64,000 nt of DNA from assembly GCA_021234155.1 (NCBI GenBank), contig JAJEKV010000061.1, positions 3,743,950-3,807,949 of the forward strand. The letters are read 5' to 3'. This DNA comes from Isoetes taiwanensis. Taxonomy: Eukaryota > Streptophyta > Lycopodiopsida > Isoetales > Isoetaceae. Below, piece after piece: positions 47,956-58,629 of this stretch (the first letter of the stretch is position 1; every line of letters begins with the position of its first letter). The position numbers and the translations under genes were made by a program. Under the pieces are notes generated by a model. It did no database searches and was not told the origin of the DNA. It saw only the letters and a list, made by a program, of their open reading frames with translations.

Positions 47956-49109
47956 ATGGTGCGCACCAAATGCACTGCCATGAAGTTCAGCCCCAGGCGG
48001 ACACCCTCTATGGCGAAGGCACCAGGAGGAGGAAAGCAGTGCAGAAGCATCGCCGGTGGGGGGGAGGAGGAGTACGTCCCGGCTCCACAAATGACACCTT
48101 CCCGCCTCCCGGGGGGAGGGGGCGGGGAGCAACTCCTCGGTGGAACACAACGAGCGAGGCAGAGGCCGTCCGCCCGGCCACTCGTCCAGGCCAGGAGGAG
48201 CAGGCGGGAGGAGGGGGAGAACACCACCCGGCGGCCCGGCCGGCGGCGGCTTAACAACAACAACCCGGCCGGCAAAGGCGGGAGGTTGGCCCCTTCCAAG
48301 AAGAGGAAGGGCAAGGGAAGAATGAGTGGAATGGCGGGGAGGGGCCCAGGAGAAGAAGAGGGAGAAGGGGCTGAGGAGCGGAGGGCCGGTCCAGAGGGAC
48401 GGGGATTGCCCAGGGGCCGGTCCACGTGGGAACCCGTAAAGGGACCCTCACCAAACCCGAGGGAGAGGAAGGAAAGAGGAAGAGGAGAGCGAGGAAGCCG
48501 GGGACGAGCAGGAGGAGCCTGAGCAAGACATGGGGGAACCATCAGACCCCAACACCTCCCCTCCCCCCCAACCATACCTAAGTGGCCCAAGCCACTAAGG
48601 TGATCAAGAAGCGAGGAAGGTGGGCGGGAATTCAAGCTGTAGTAGGGCAGTGAATTCGGCGCTCGTAAGAAGTTGTACCAAAGTACCTTAGCGGATGGAA
48701 GAGGTATAATGGCCCGTCTTGCAAGCAAAATATGCAATACGTTAAAGGCGGGTGGCCGAAGAATCAGCCCAAGCCGCCACCACCACAGCTGGAGCCACCG
48801 AAGAAGGTCCATCATGGACCTAATTCAAGGCACGCCCGTGTCTTTAGGGAGATTAGGCACTTCCAACAGTGAACTAATCTCCTTATCATGAAGGCACCGT
48901 TCGAGCGGCTCCTCCGGGAGATCATGCAGGAGTTCCGGACGAACTATAGGGTGACACCCTTGATGGTCCGAGCCCTGCAGGAGGCAGCTGAGGCGGAGCT
49001 CATTCAGCTTTTTGAAGAAGGTAACCTCTGCGCAATCCACGCCAAGCGAGTGACGGTAATGCCGAAGGACCTGCACTTGGCGAGGAGGATCCGCAAGGAG
49101 AAATCTTGA
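47956..49109 (+). pseudogene. Histone H3 variant, CENH3-like (centromeric H3), with an in-frame stop
   Basis: CENH3 replaces H3 in centromeric nucleosomes. The N terminus MVRTKCTAMKFSPRR keeps the H3 start (MxRTKxTAxK) but then becomes a long, divergent Gly/Arg/Pro-rich tail (frame 47956-48522). From 48828 the fold frame reads RVFREIRHFQQ, a TGA at 48870-48872, then [19 protein letters not shown], a region aligning with loop 1, [40 protein letters not shown] and a stop at 49109. FREIRHFQ.QTNLLI is CENH3-like, and canonical H3 tail residues (K9-K27 region) are absent. Loop 1 is not lengthened, unlike angiosperm CENH3. The tail-fold segment (48523-48827) probably contains an intron or a frameshift. 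The stop could be a sequence error or real decay. Confidence 0.65.
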
Positions 49110-49344
49110 GGAGCTCCATTTTTTGATATATAAACTAAAAGTATGAATGTATATAAACGTTTTTGTCTCTATAATCTTATCCCATATCTATTAACGTATT
49201 TCTCCGTAAATTAACTCCTTGTTTGATATAAAAATGCTTTCTGTATAAATTAAATTGCAATAGAATCTTTTGTATCATGTTTAGAATACTGATAGTTGCT
49301 TAAATTGCACAAAAATCTGACATAAAAATCAAAATTTGGCGCAA

Positions 49345-49830
49345 AATCAACCCACTCGGGTCAATTCGCGCCAAACCCTTCTACGTCACGAACACAGAGC
49401 CCTTTCACGCGAATGGACTCGAGTCACTTGATTTGTGGCAAAATTGATCCAATTTTTGTACTAAAAGATGTTAAAATGCTTAAAATTCGTCTAGAAATGT
49501 AGTGTAGAACTTAATTTTAGTTAAAAATATCAAAATCTAGTTAAACTCAGGCCACTCGGGTCGATTCGCGCCAAACCCTTCTGTATCGCGAACGCAGACG
49601 CCTTTCGCGCGAATGGACCCGAGTCACCCTAATTTGTACTTTTAGATGTCCAATTAGCATGAAATTAGTTGCTAGTTAGGTTAGAATTGATCCAAATAGA
49701 CATGTTAGCATCTTATAACCCTTAGAAATGTTTAATAGTGAGCAAAATCAACCCACTCGGGTCGATTCGTGCCAAGCCCTTCTGCGTCGCGAATGCAGAC
49801 GCCTTTCGCGCGAATGGACCCGAGTCCACC
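49345..49830. repeat. Three hairpin repeats at a 200-bp period
   Basis: Units start at 49354, 49554 and 49755. Each has a left arm of the ACTCGGGTCGATTCGCGC type and a right arm of the GCGCGAATGGACCCGAGT type about 50 bp later, its near-perfect reverse complement. The central sequence (AACCCTTCTGCGTCGCGAA...) is shared too. Flanking AT-rich spacers are partly similar. Confidence 0.88.
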
Positions 49831-49994
49831 AAGTTTGACCAAAAGTTGCCCATTTTGATCCAATAAACTGCCATGTAGTATTTCTTAACTTGTTTTGCTT
49901 AGAATTGCACTTCATGGTACCTCATTTGGAGACCCATAGCCTTAGAACAAAGGCCTGTTCGATCAAGAACCCTTGTGCACAGAAACCTAGGCAG

Positions 49995-50012
49995 CCTTAG
50001 TCTATATAAGGG
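49995..50012 (+). promoter_or_regulatory. TATA box, probable core promoter
   Basis: GTCTATATAAGGGG is an excellent plant TATA box. It lies downstream of the 200-bp hairpin repeats and ahead of a pyrimidine-rich leader (TTTTTCCTTCACC) and short frames from 50119. It could drive the unknown gene at 50.1-51.4 kb or be the U3 promoter of an LTR. Confidence 0.55.
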
Positions 50013-50118
50013 GACCTCATTTGCCATTTTTCCTTCACCAAGATTGCTCTCACCCTCTTAGATGATTTTCCAAGCTTTTATCGGTTCTTCCAAGCCATCT
50101 TCTATCCATCTCTGCTCA

Positions 50119-51470
50119 ATGGCGCCCACCAACTTTGTTCAATGAGTGCGGCCGGTGCCAACCACATCCACGATTTCCTGGCTTTGGAGGCCTTCCATGT
50201 GTTTGATCATCTCTTACGACCTTCATGCAACCACGACTAGGATCCCTTACTACAGATATAGTTTGCCGGTATGACCCGCCGGATCTTACCACGGGAAGTT
50301 AGCCTTTCCCTAGGGGAGGGAAGTGGGTATCCTTAGACTTGTTGAGCCAAGCTATAGGGGGATTCGAGTCAAGGGGAAAGGCGTGGGGCGGGGCGAGGAC
50401 ATGCGACTACATGACTTATGCAGCTCACGGGCACATGTATGTTTACGACACGGCGGCTCTCACATTATTCATGCGGTATAAAGGCTGATCCAACAAGGTG
50501 GGGAGCCTTGATTGAGTCGTTGGACCTAAGCGCCACTTTCGACACAAGAAGGGAGCAAAGCGGATACATGAGATCGAATCACCGAATGCGTGTACCTGCG
50601 GCACAACATCGGGGGCATTACAAATTAAGCGGGACTATGGCGGCTTGGGGAAGAAACCCAGTTAGGGGAAGCGGGGAGGCGGCAAGAATGGGAGATGCAT
50701 AGCAAAGCGGGGATGAGAGCTTAGGGAAGACAGCCGAACCACCAATTGGCATCCTGGCCCTTATCGCCAATAGTAATCAAGGGGAGGAGTACATCTTGGC
50801 AAATGACATCCTCAACCTCCCATCTTTGCCACGAAGAGGGGCTCGGGGATCGACGAACTCTTGAAGCGATTGAAAAAAGCGAGGCGACTTCATCGACTAC
50901 GCCTATCAGGAAGTCCTAAGGGAAGTAGTGGAGTGGCACTCCTACGCTGGCGAGACAATGTCCGACGTCGCTGCCTATGAATATATAAAGAAATGTACCA
51001 GCGACAACAACCAGTCATCCCCGAAGAGGAGTTCCAAGCCATTCAATGCAGGTTGTACAAACCAGGGAAGGGGCCGAGCACCAGCCGAACTATCCGATCA
51101 CGGAGTATGCACGAGGGGTCCAGCAGCATCAATTTGGACAGCGCAACCACAACGTGGAGAGACCATGAAGACCTCCTAGCGCTGGACGCCTACGGCGAAG
51201 CAACCCAAAGGAAGGGCACAGGATCGCAGGCAGCACGGCATAAAGGAAGAGCACTCCGATACTATCTTTCAGTCCTCAGCCATGGACAAATGATACTCTT
51301 CCACAAGGAGTTCAGTCCACGAGGAGAGGAGGCCGTGGCGCTTTTAATAGCACTCTCAGGTTTCGGGAGCGCACCTGGCTATATATTTATAAAAAAAAAA
51401 ATGTATATCTTTGTTTTTAACATATTATATTTAGTTTTGGATTTGAAGCATGTTGCTAGCTCTAATTAAA
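50119..51470 (+). pseudogene. Unrecognised protein-coding remnant in several frames
   Basis: GC-rich block with coding-like composition in shifting frames. A 35-codon frame runs from 50143, then 50418-50702 (94 codons). Pieces containing ILALIANSNQGEEYILANDI, DFIDYAYQEVLREVVEW and SDVAAYEYIKK follow, then an open frame 50993-51469 containing PVIPEEEFQAIQCRLYKPGK and DHEDLLALDAYGEA. The joins look like +1/-1 shifts in one ancestral reading frame. I recognise no domain; gag of an unidentified LTR element or a host gene are both possible. A TATA box sits 120 bp upstream. Confidence 0.35.
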
Positions 51471-51985
51471 TTTCTTGTAGCTCCATCTCTAAAAGTAAAC
51501 TTTAGGAAATTGAATATCATTGTGGGTCTGCAAGTGGCATCAACAACACCTTGCAGAGATAGTCATCGTGAAGTCTCATTAAAGGCAACCCATAGTGCTT
51601 ATTATGGGTAGGAAGAATATACAGAAACAACAAAAACCAGTGCAATTAGACTTCATCAAAAGTACTACAAGAGAACACCGATACAAATCATTGGAGTGCA
51701 TATCATTACAACAAGGAGAATGCTTTGATCTATACATATTTCTTTGGTTTTATCATCGAAAACCTTTTTAGGTAGGATTTTTTAATCCTATAGTAACGAC
51801 TATACTTCATTTTTAATTCTATAGTAATGATCTTTGCGTTTCTTGTATATGACCCTTGGAAAAACAAATTCAATTTAATTTCATTTAATGTATTTTTTGT
51901 TACTAGCTATTAGCAAGCAGAAAACACGCACGCATGCACACAAAACTCGCCGAAAAAAACTAGTCTAGATGACTAAGTATAGGTT
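51471..51985. other. AT-rich spacer with a weak fourth copy of the hairpin core
   Basis: No gene. On the minus strand around 51744-51801, AGGATT-AAAA-AATCCT is followed by GGTTTTCGATGATAAAACC. This is the same order of two hairpins as the LINE-associated motif, but with only a poor outer stem. Confidence 0.4.
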
Positions 51986-51988
51986 TAT

Positions 51989-52400
51989 GATATGGTTTGG
52001 GGGCCATGGGGACCACTTGAGTAGATTTTGAGAGGCGACACATAATTATCACATATAGAGGGTCAAACCTCAATGTCTAGATATGGCATGATAGCTAAGA
52101 TGTCATATCAATGGCATTAGAACCAAGTCTCAAGTTCAAATCTCCCTGAACATCCCAAATAAATAATTGCCTCATAGGTAAATGATGTCAGTCTCATACA
52201 CTCTAAATGATGTCAGTCTCATACACTCGCGGGCGAGCATTCTGAGGAGGGGAGGAATTGATATGGTTTGGGGGCCATGGGGACCACTTAAGTAGATCTT
52301 GGGGAGGCGGCATCTAATTACCACATATAGAGGGTCAATGTCGCTTTTGCCCAGTTGGTTAGGGCACGATAGTTAATATGTCATATCAGTGTACACCTAC
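51989..52400. mobile_element. tRNA-derived SINE-like repeat, tandem copies
   Basis: Two copies start with GATATGGTTTGGGGGCCATG at 51989 and 52260 (271-bp period). The second includes TTGCCCAGTTGGTTAGGGCA (52345-52364), an A-box/D-arm match. The first includes CAAGTTCAAATCTCCCTGAA, a B-box/T-arm-like match. The head region between A and B boxes resembles a tRNA gene. A 27-bp sub-repeat (AAATGATGTCAGTCTC) occurs twice between the copies. Confidence 0.6.
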
Positions 52401-52404
52401 TGTT

Positions 52405-54087
52405 AGCCCGTTATGATTAAATTATCCTACAGTTCACACCAGCCATTATTTAAAACATTTAACATAACAGACTATGCATTCACATATACAAAATGTTAAG
52501 TTAGTGGCTAACATAACATGTTCAGTTAAAACAAGGTTCGCATACGAACAATTATGTTTGTGGCTAACATATTGGATTTTGTTAAAACTAAGTTCACGTA
52601 TAAGTTGTATGTTAGTGGTTTACAAATTTTTCTTTTTAACTATCTTAAGTATCTTAATGTTCTATTATTTAATGGGTGACCAATTTTTCTTTTTAATGTC
52701 CTAAGTATGTTCTCAAGGAGGTGCTAATATTTGCATCACAACTTATGAAATTCTTAAAATTTTTGTTAATTTTACATAACAGAATCATGGGTGAACCACA
52801 ATTTTAACAGAACTAAATCTGCTAAAAATTAACCCCCCTTTAACTGCCCTAGACCTAATGAAAATTTACAACAGGGGAGGTGTGAACCCAAATAATTTAA
52901 ATTTTTTCTTCGATGAGTTCTTTCCCAGATAACCATCGTAGAATGTTTTCTACAATTTACAACATCATTCAAGGAGAAAACTACCAACCCCATGTCCACC
53001 CTAGTTTAATACTAGGCCACAACTTCTAGGTAACAGTTAACCATTACATTTAGAATTTATAACTCATAAATAACTAGTCATATAATGACTACAATTTGAC
53101 AAACATGAACTGCCATAACATTTTTATGACTGTATATTAGAGTAAAATCAGTGATCTCACCAACCAAAATCCTTATTATGATCAATATTAACTCATATCT
53201 TCCAGAAAAGCAATCATGTGCAAACACAAAATTGACAAACACCAAAGAGAAGTAGACCTAGTTACCTGAATTTTTTCGCCTCCTTAACTGCCCTAGACCT
53301 AACGAAAATTTACAACAGGGAAGGTGTGAACCCAAATAATTTAATTTTTTTGTTTCAACTAAATTTAACCCCCTTAAGGGATTCACCCTAAGTACACAGG
53401 CCAGGCATACATTAGCATGAATGATACACATAACAAAGTCCTTGTAAAGTTCCTGCCAAGGCCAATCAAGGATAGGCAGGCATTCCAAGATGAACAAGAA
53501 GACATATAACGTAAAGTTCCTGCTAAGGCCTCTTTGCCCAAATCAAGGATAGGCATTCCAAGGTCTCTTGGCGCTTTGGAAGCCCGCGGTTTCACATAAC
53601 CCCTTATGCAAAACTAATCAACGTTCCTCTAGCTGTTACTGAACTAAACAACCATACATCTCTCAAATAAATGGAAAGAAGCTGACTCTATACACGTAGT
53701 ATTCACCACAATAACAGAGGAGTAAGGTTCCCATGCTAAACTTCTCTTTTTTGCCATGATGCATATTAGCATCAAAAGCCTGAATGTTTTAACATTTTTC
53801 AATGCCATTTTTGTTAATTGAGCAATATTTTGCCGTGCTAAGCATGCCACCCTTTTTCTGATTGATTGCTTATGCTAACATACACCAAAATCTCTCTTTA
53901 TAAATAATGTAAAAAGGTACTGAAGCACATCAAGAAACACTATATTCTTCTGTCCTCCTCCCTCTCTCAACACGAAAACATCCTCCAATAAAATGAAATG
54001 CACTGGAATAAATAAAGAAAGGAAAAATAAGTACCAAAATTACACCTTGACATATGCAAAATTGAAAGCAAGCACCTACAAAAGTTG
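52405..54087. other. Region 3' of sucrose synthase
   Basis: AT-rich, no gene. Contains a direct repeat of about 70 bp (TAACTGCCCTAGACCTAA... at ~52849 and ~53286) and a shorter duplication at 53451/53515. The gene's 3' UTR and polyadenylation site must lie in the right part; no unique signal picked. Confidence 0.45.
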
Positions 54088-57000
54088 TCACGTCAAATGT
54101 TCATCTTGATCCTTTGATGCTGGGACATGTTTTGCCTGCAAAAATGAAGACAATTTACGATAAGGTAAACATGTTTTTTAATTTGTAAGTACTCACGTAC
54201 CATTTCCTTGAACTTGAGAATATAAAGCATCTCAATATATCGGCGAGCTTGTTGTGCATTCAAACTTGATGCATGCTTCCAAAAGCCATATACTCCAGCG
54301 AGTGTCATTAATTTTTCAGCATATAATTTCCATGTATATCTGAAATATAACAATTTGATTAGTGTGAAGCATTAAAGGAGATTTATTTATTACCAATACC
54401 TCTCATAAATACGTTTGAGACCACCAGTTGATACTTTGTCCCAATAATCACTTTCATTCTTGCATTTTTCGAAGAAATCGACAATTATATTGCTCATCTG
54501 CTCACCATTATAAGGATCAATATGGAAACCCGATTCTCTGTTTATTATAATCTCTGCAGGGCCACCATGTTGAGTTGCAAATGTAGGCAACCCACATGTC
54601 ATTGCCTCCACCACGGTCAACCCAAATCCTTCATATAGGGCCGGCTAGAAAGGGTCCAAATTAAGAACAGAGTTAAGTTCCAAGCTCCATTTTCTTATAG
54701 TTGTTCACATATAACTTAAGTGTACTCGATTTGGAATTCCATTTTCCTATAGTTGTTTGTCTATAATCTAGGCATTTCTAACATTTCAAAATCTTTTAGT
54801 CCACTTTCTGGGAATTGATTCTATGTTAGTTCTTACCTGCACAAAAGCACCGCGTGTATCCGCAATGCATCGATACAATTCCCCATTTCGTTCAACGTCT
54901 TTCTGGGCACGTATCCATCTAAAATCGCCATCCAGTTTGTATTCTTTGATAAGATGATGCATCTTTTCAATCTCGTTTATTTCCTCTCTATCTTTTGATG
55001 TGCTGGAGTCCATATCTCCTGCTACGACAACTAGGTTGACAAGCTTTCTCAACCTTTCATTCTTTCCAAATGACTCAACTAATCCGGTAATATTCTTAAT
55101 GCGATCAAGACGAGCCATTGAAAAAATTATAGGCTTAGTTTGGTCGCTCAACACACCTCTGCAAAAGATTCACACACTTTTTACAATATAGGCACTCAAT
55201 GTTACCTAAATATTTGCAGGTTTTTGAGTATGATGGGCACTAATTAACGTTACCCACGTGTGCTCTCTTGTTGCAATGGGATTGAACAGCAACTCTTTGA
55301 TATCAGAATCAAAATTCCGTTTGCGACGTGCCTCCTCAGAATATGGAAAATATATATTAAAATCTGCCCCCGGAGGAACAATGTTGAACTTTGGATCAAA
55401 TATATCAATTCCATCCATGACACGGTACAAGTTTGGCATTGTGAATGCAGAATGACTCTCATATTGCCCAACAACTTCATCGCTAAGCAAGTAAACAAGC
55501 TGTTAGGAATTTTGTAAAAAAAAAAAAGGTTGTATAAATAGGAACGAACCTGCCAGCAATTTCTTGGTAACTACTTGTTATAATGAAGTCCGTATGATTC
55601 ATGGCAATTAGGTCTGCTGTGAACTGAGAAGAAAAGTGATACTTCTGTTCAAACTTAATCCAATCAACATCTGAAGATGGATATTTTGTCTTTTCCAATG
55701 CATGCGCGATGGTACACTGTAATTCAGGCATTAAACAATCAGTTATTAAATAAGAACAAGTTAAACCAAAACTTTCCTTCTTTCTTTTTCCTACGAACTG
55801 AAGCATCACATCAGTGGTCAAATACAATGGTAGAAAAGCCCAAGATGAAATATTCTTTAAAAGTTCACGATCAAGTATACAGCTATTTCAAGAAACTTAG
55901 TATGCACTTTGCTTGAGTGTCTTATGGAGTTTACAACACCATCATGTTAAACCTCATTGATTATGTTGTAAAGTTCCAAAATTTTAGGAAAAACAAGTAA
56001 CCTGAGTAACACCAAGTTGATGTGCTAAAATAGAGGCAACAATATTGCCATCACTGTAATTGCCAATAATCAGATCTGGCCTTCCTCCAAGCACTTCCAA
56101 TAGTGTCTTCTTCACGTCCTGCGAAGAAAAATCATCACTAACTGCCTCAGCTAAAACATCTACTTAAAAGAATAATATCATCTGATGTAAATTAAGCTAC
56201 CTGAGCAAAGGTGTCAAGGTAAGGCCAGACATCAAATCTAGAAACCCAATTTTGCAAAACCCCCTTTTCAGTTCTGAAAGGAACACGAATGATTGCTGAA
56301 TTCTTGGTGCCATTGATGGGCTCGTATCTCTGGCTGCAGGTTGTGCCTTTGGAGTTCGGGATCAGTCTAGTGACCTGCCATATAAAGATATAATGTGGGT
56401 GCTAATGGAAATTAAATTCTCAAATTAGGCAGCATTTGTTTTCCTACTTACCACGATGATCTGGGGTGAGATATCTGCCAGACCTTGCCTGGCAAGTCTG
56501 CGTAGCATTTCCTCTTCCAGCGCTCTGACTTGATCCAAAATGTACACTACTTGACCTCCTGTGTCTGGCATTCCAAGGACATCTGCTTGCCCAAAAAAAC
56601 CATGTGGTGAAAGAAGAACGACATTGAATATCATAGGAATCATGCCCAGGAATTTCTCGAGAGAATCTGGATTGGGAGCTTCCATAATTTCTTGCAGTAG
56701 ATTGATCATTTCCACTACATGCTCTGCTGTGTCCCCCCATCCCTTTTCCAGACCTAATTCCTTTAACCTATAACAGTGCGTACCAAAATCTGAGTTAACA
56801 GCATAAACTAAGACGGACACTCAAAATACAGAAGAAGATAGACTAACTTTGCTGCGAAGTCCTTAAACGGAGACTGTTTTGGAACCTTTGATAGATGCTC
56901 CTCAGCTGCAGCAAGAGCCCTCCGAAGCTGGGGCAGAGTGGTAACCTTATCATTAAGCAAGAGAGACTGCAGGATGCAAATAAATAGTCAGCATCTATTT

Positions 57001-57889
57001 ATCAGTCGAAAATTAATCCAGACTGTAAGAAAACATACCTCCCCCTGGTACCTGTGCAATTGTAAAAAATGACATAGAACTTGCAGGTCTTCTTGGTCAC
57101 GGTAAAGTCTGGAAGAAAGATGACGAGTAAGGAACTGCATCCCATTACCAATAGATTTGGGCTGTGTCATCTTTGGAAAGCCAGTTTTGAAGCAGCCAAA
57201 GTCTAGTTCAAGTAAAAGAGATTCATCTTCAGGCCTGCAAATGTACAACATGTTGATTTTGTTTGTTCCACTCTTATGTAACTTTCAAGATTGCTATTGC
57301 TAGTATCATACTTGTATCCAGCAGTGGCTTCTTTCAATTCCAAGTACTCCTTCACAGTAAGAGGTTCAATGGTAAAGGTATCAACATTGATTTGGGCGTA
57401 CTCCCATTTTCCTGGCTGATTCCTGACTGCTAAAGCAATCCATGGTGGAGAAACAACAGCTTCCTGATTAAAAAGGACTTCAGTACTGCATTCATATTTC
57501 TTCCTCCCAACCAAACATTTTTTCTTTTGTTTTCTCCTTAAATCTTTACCTGCACTTTCTGCAATAAATCCCCAAAACCACCATCACCAAGCTTCTTGCG
57601 CACATTTTCATCTTCGATCCCTTTGAACACACTTTCTTTTAGGTCCTTGCCCTGCACTAGCTTTCCACCTTGATCTACAAACCTGCACATTTGGCATCTC
57701 ATTCAAAATGTAGGCCTGATCTAAAAACAAACACAAACAAACATAAATAAAGCAACAAACATACGTTTTCAAGCTCGGAGCCACATGATCCCGATGCTCA
57801 AGCAACGAATCTTGAACATCATCTCTTGCACTAGGTAATTCAGATAGAGAAGGCACCTTGATAGCCAAATCAATGTCTTCCATGTCCAT
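54088..57889 (-). CDS. SUS: Sucrose synthase, 825 aa, 14 coding exons
   Basis: Catalyses sucrose + UDP = UDP-glucose + fructose in the cytosol, supplying cell-wall, starch and respiratory metabolism. Exons (minus, 5' to 3'): 57889-57765, 57682-57550, 57463-57312, 57234-57039, 56966-56848, 56767-56452, 56374-56201, 56118-56002, 55716-55550, 55482-55258, 55158-54837, 54644-54400, 54339-54201, 54135-54088. All introns are GT-AG, phases agree, and there is no stop. Length is near the family's usual ~805-840. Motifs: [20 protein letters not shown] (from residue 308), [12 protein letters not shown]-type with His449, MARLDRIKN with Arg591 and Lys596, and E687-x7-E695 ([11 protein letters not shown]) in the GT-B C-terminal domain. 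Ser20 aligns with the regulatory N-terminal serine but the basic residue at -3 is replaced by Glu17. The start ATG has context AAAAAATGG. Introns are short (60-285 bp). Confidence 0.95.
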
Positions 57890-57923
57890 TTTTTATTAGC
57901 AGGTGCTTGGCAAACAACAAGGC

Positions 57924-58116
57924 TCAGATCTAGAAAGACCATCACGGCCCGATCCTTAAATACAGACTGCAAAGGATGCATACTTACTTGTGTATGCAAT
58001 CTCGAATCAAGAAGAAAGGCCAAGCCAACAGACCTGTCCAAATCCATAAATGTAAGAAAGGAATCGACTGAAGCAAAGCGAGCATCTGCTAACTTGCTTG
58101 TTACACCGACTGCCAT
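57924..58116 (-). other. Upstream open frame and intron in the sucrose synthase leader
   Basis: An ATG at 58116 opens a frame different from SUS. A strong donor (ACAA|GTAAGT at 57988/57987) and acceptor (TTTCTAG|A at 57930/57929) define a 58-bp leader intron. If spliced, the upstream frame is 44 codons and ends in TGA at about 57926, some 35 bases before the SUS ATG. If unspliced, it overlaps the SUS start in another frame. Confidence 0.45.
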
Positions 58117-58119
58117 GTT

Positions 58120-58600
58120 GAGTTGGTGCTTTTCCTTTTCCAGTTTTTTTCAGTTTGCAAATTTGACTACTTTTTCGGCAAACCATACTCCACGAAAAAA
58201 GACGATGACCCATCGGATCTTTGTCCGGTGGGAAGTTCAACAAGTTGCTTGTGCTGGTCTGAAGAAATTTAAGTATGGTTTGTACATAGTGGTGTAGGTA
58301 AAGTGAAGTGTGTGAAAATCACTAACACATCATTTACAAAATAGAAATAGGGTCGCGTTTTTGGGCTGCCAAGTGGCAGCCTCTACAATGCGGAATGGAA
58401 ATAGGGTGCCCCCCATTCTGCACGACCGACTCTCCAGTCAAGGGTAAAGTTCCTTTTTAGGGTTCTCCACTAAGTTGACTGCCTCAGATTTCTTCGATCA
58501 AACAAATCTGAACAAATAGGGGAAGCTAGTTCGAGCAAACACGTTTGAGCGAACACATCCGACAGTGCTTTCAAAGAGCAAATGCAGATCCGGCAACGGG
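58120..58600 (-). promoter_or_regulatory. Sucrose synthase upstream region
   Basis: Sequence 5' of the likely leader. No unmistakable TATA box seen; AT-rich candidates occur near 58270-58285. It ends at the hairpin minisatellite, which places that array 0.5-1.2 kb upstream of the transcribed region. Confidence 0.35.
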
Positions 58601-58629
58601 TCTCAAAATACGTCGAGCAAACGCAGTTC

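Noticed and set aside
47934-48815. 293-codon minus-strand frame, the longest in the window
   Set aside because: It is antisense to the GC-rich H3-variant tail and consists of Pro/Leu/Ser/Arg repeats. The plus strand gives the recognisable H3 start and fold, so this is a shadow.
52335-52400. A functional tRNA gene
   Set aside because: The D-arm and A-box resemble a tRNA, but no complete acceptor, anticodon and T-arm set pairs up; it is part of a 271-bp repeat.
57769-58116. An extra N-terminal exon of sucrose synthase starting at 58116
   Set aside because: The frame does not join the SUS frame by the best splice pair (it runs into TGA), and the SUS N terminus from 57889 already has normal family length and alignment.
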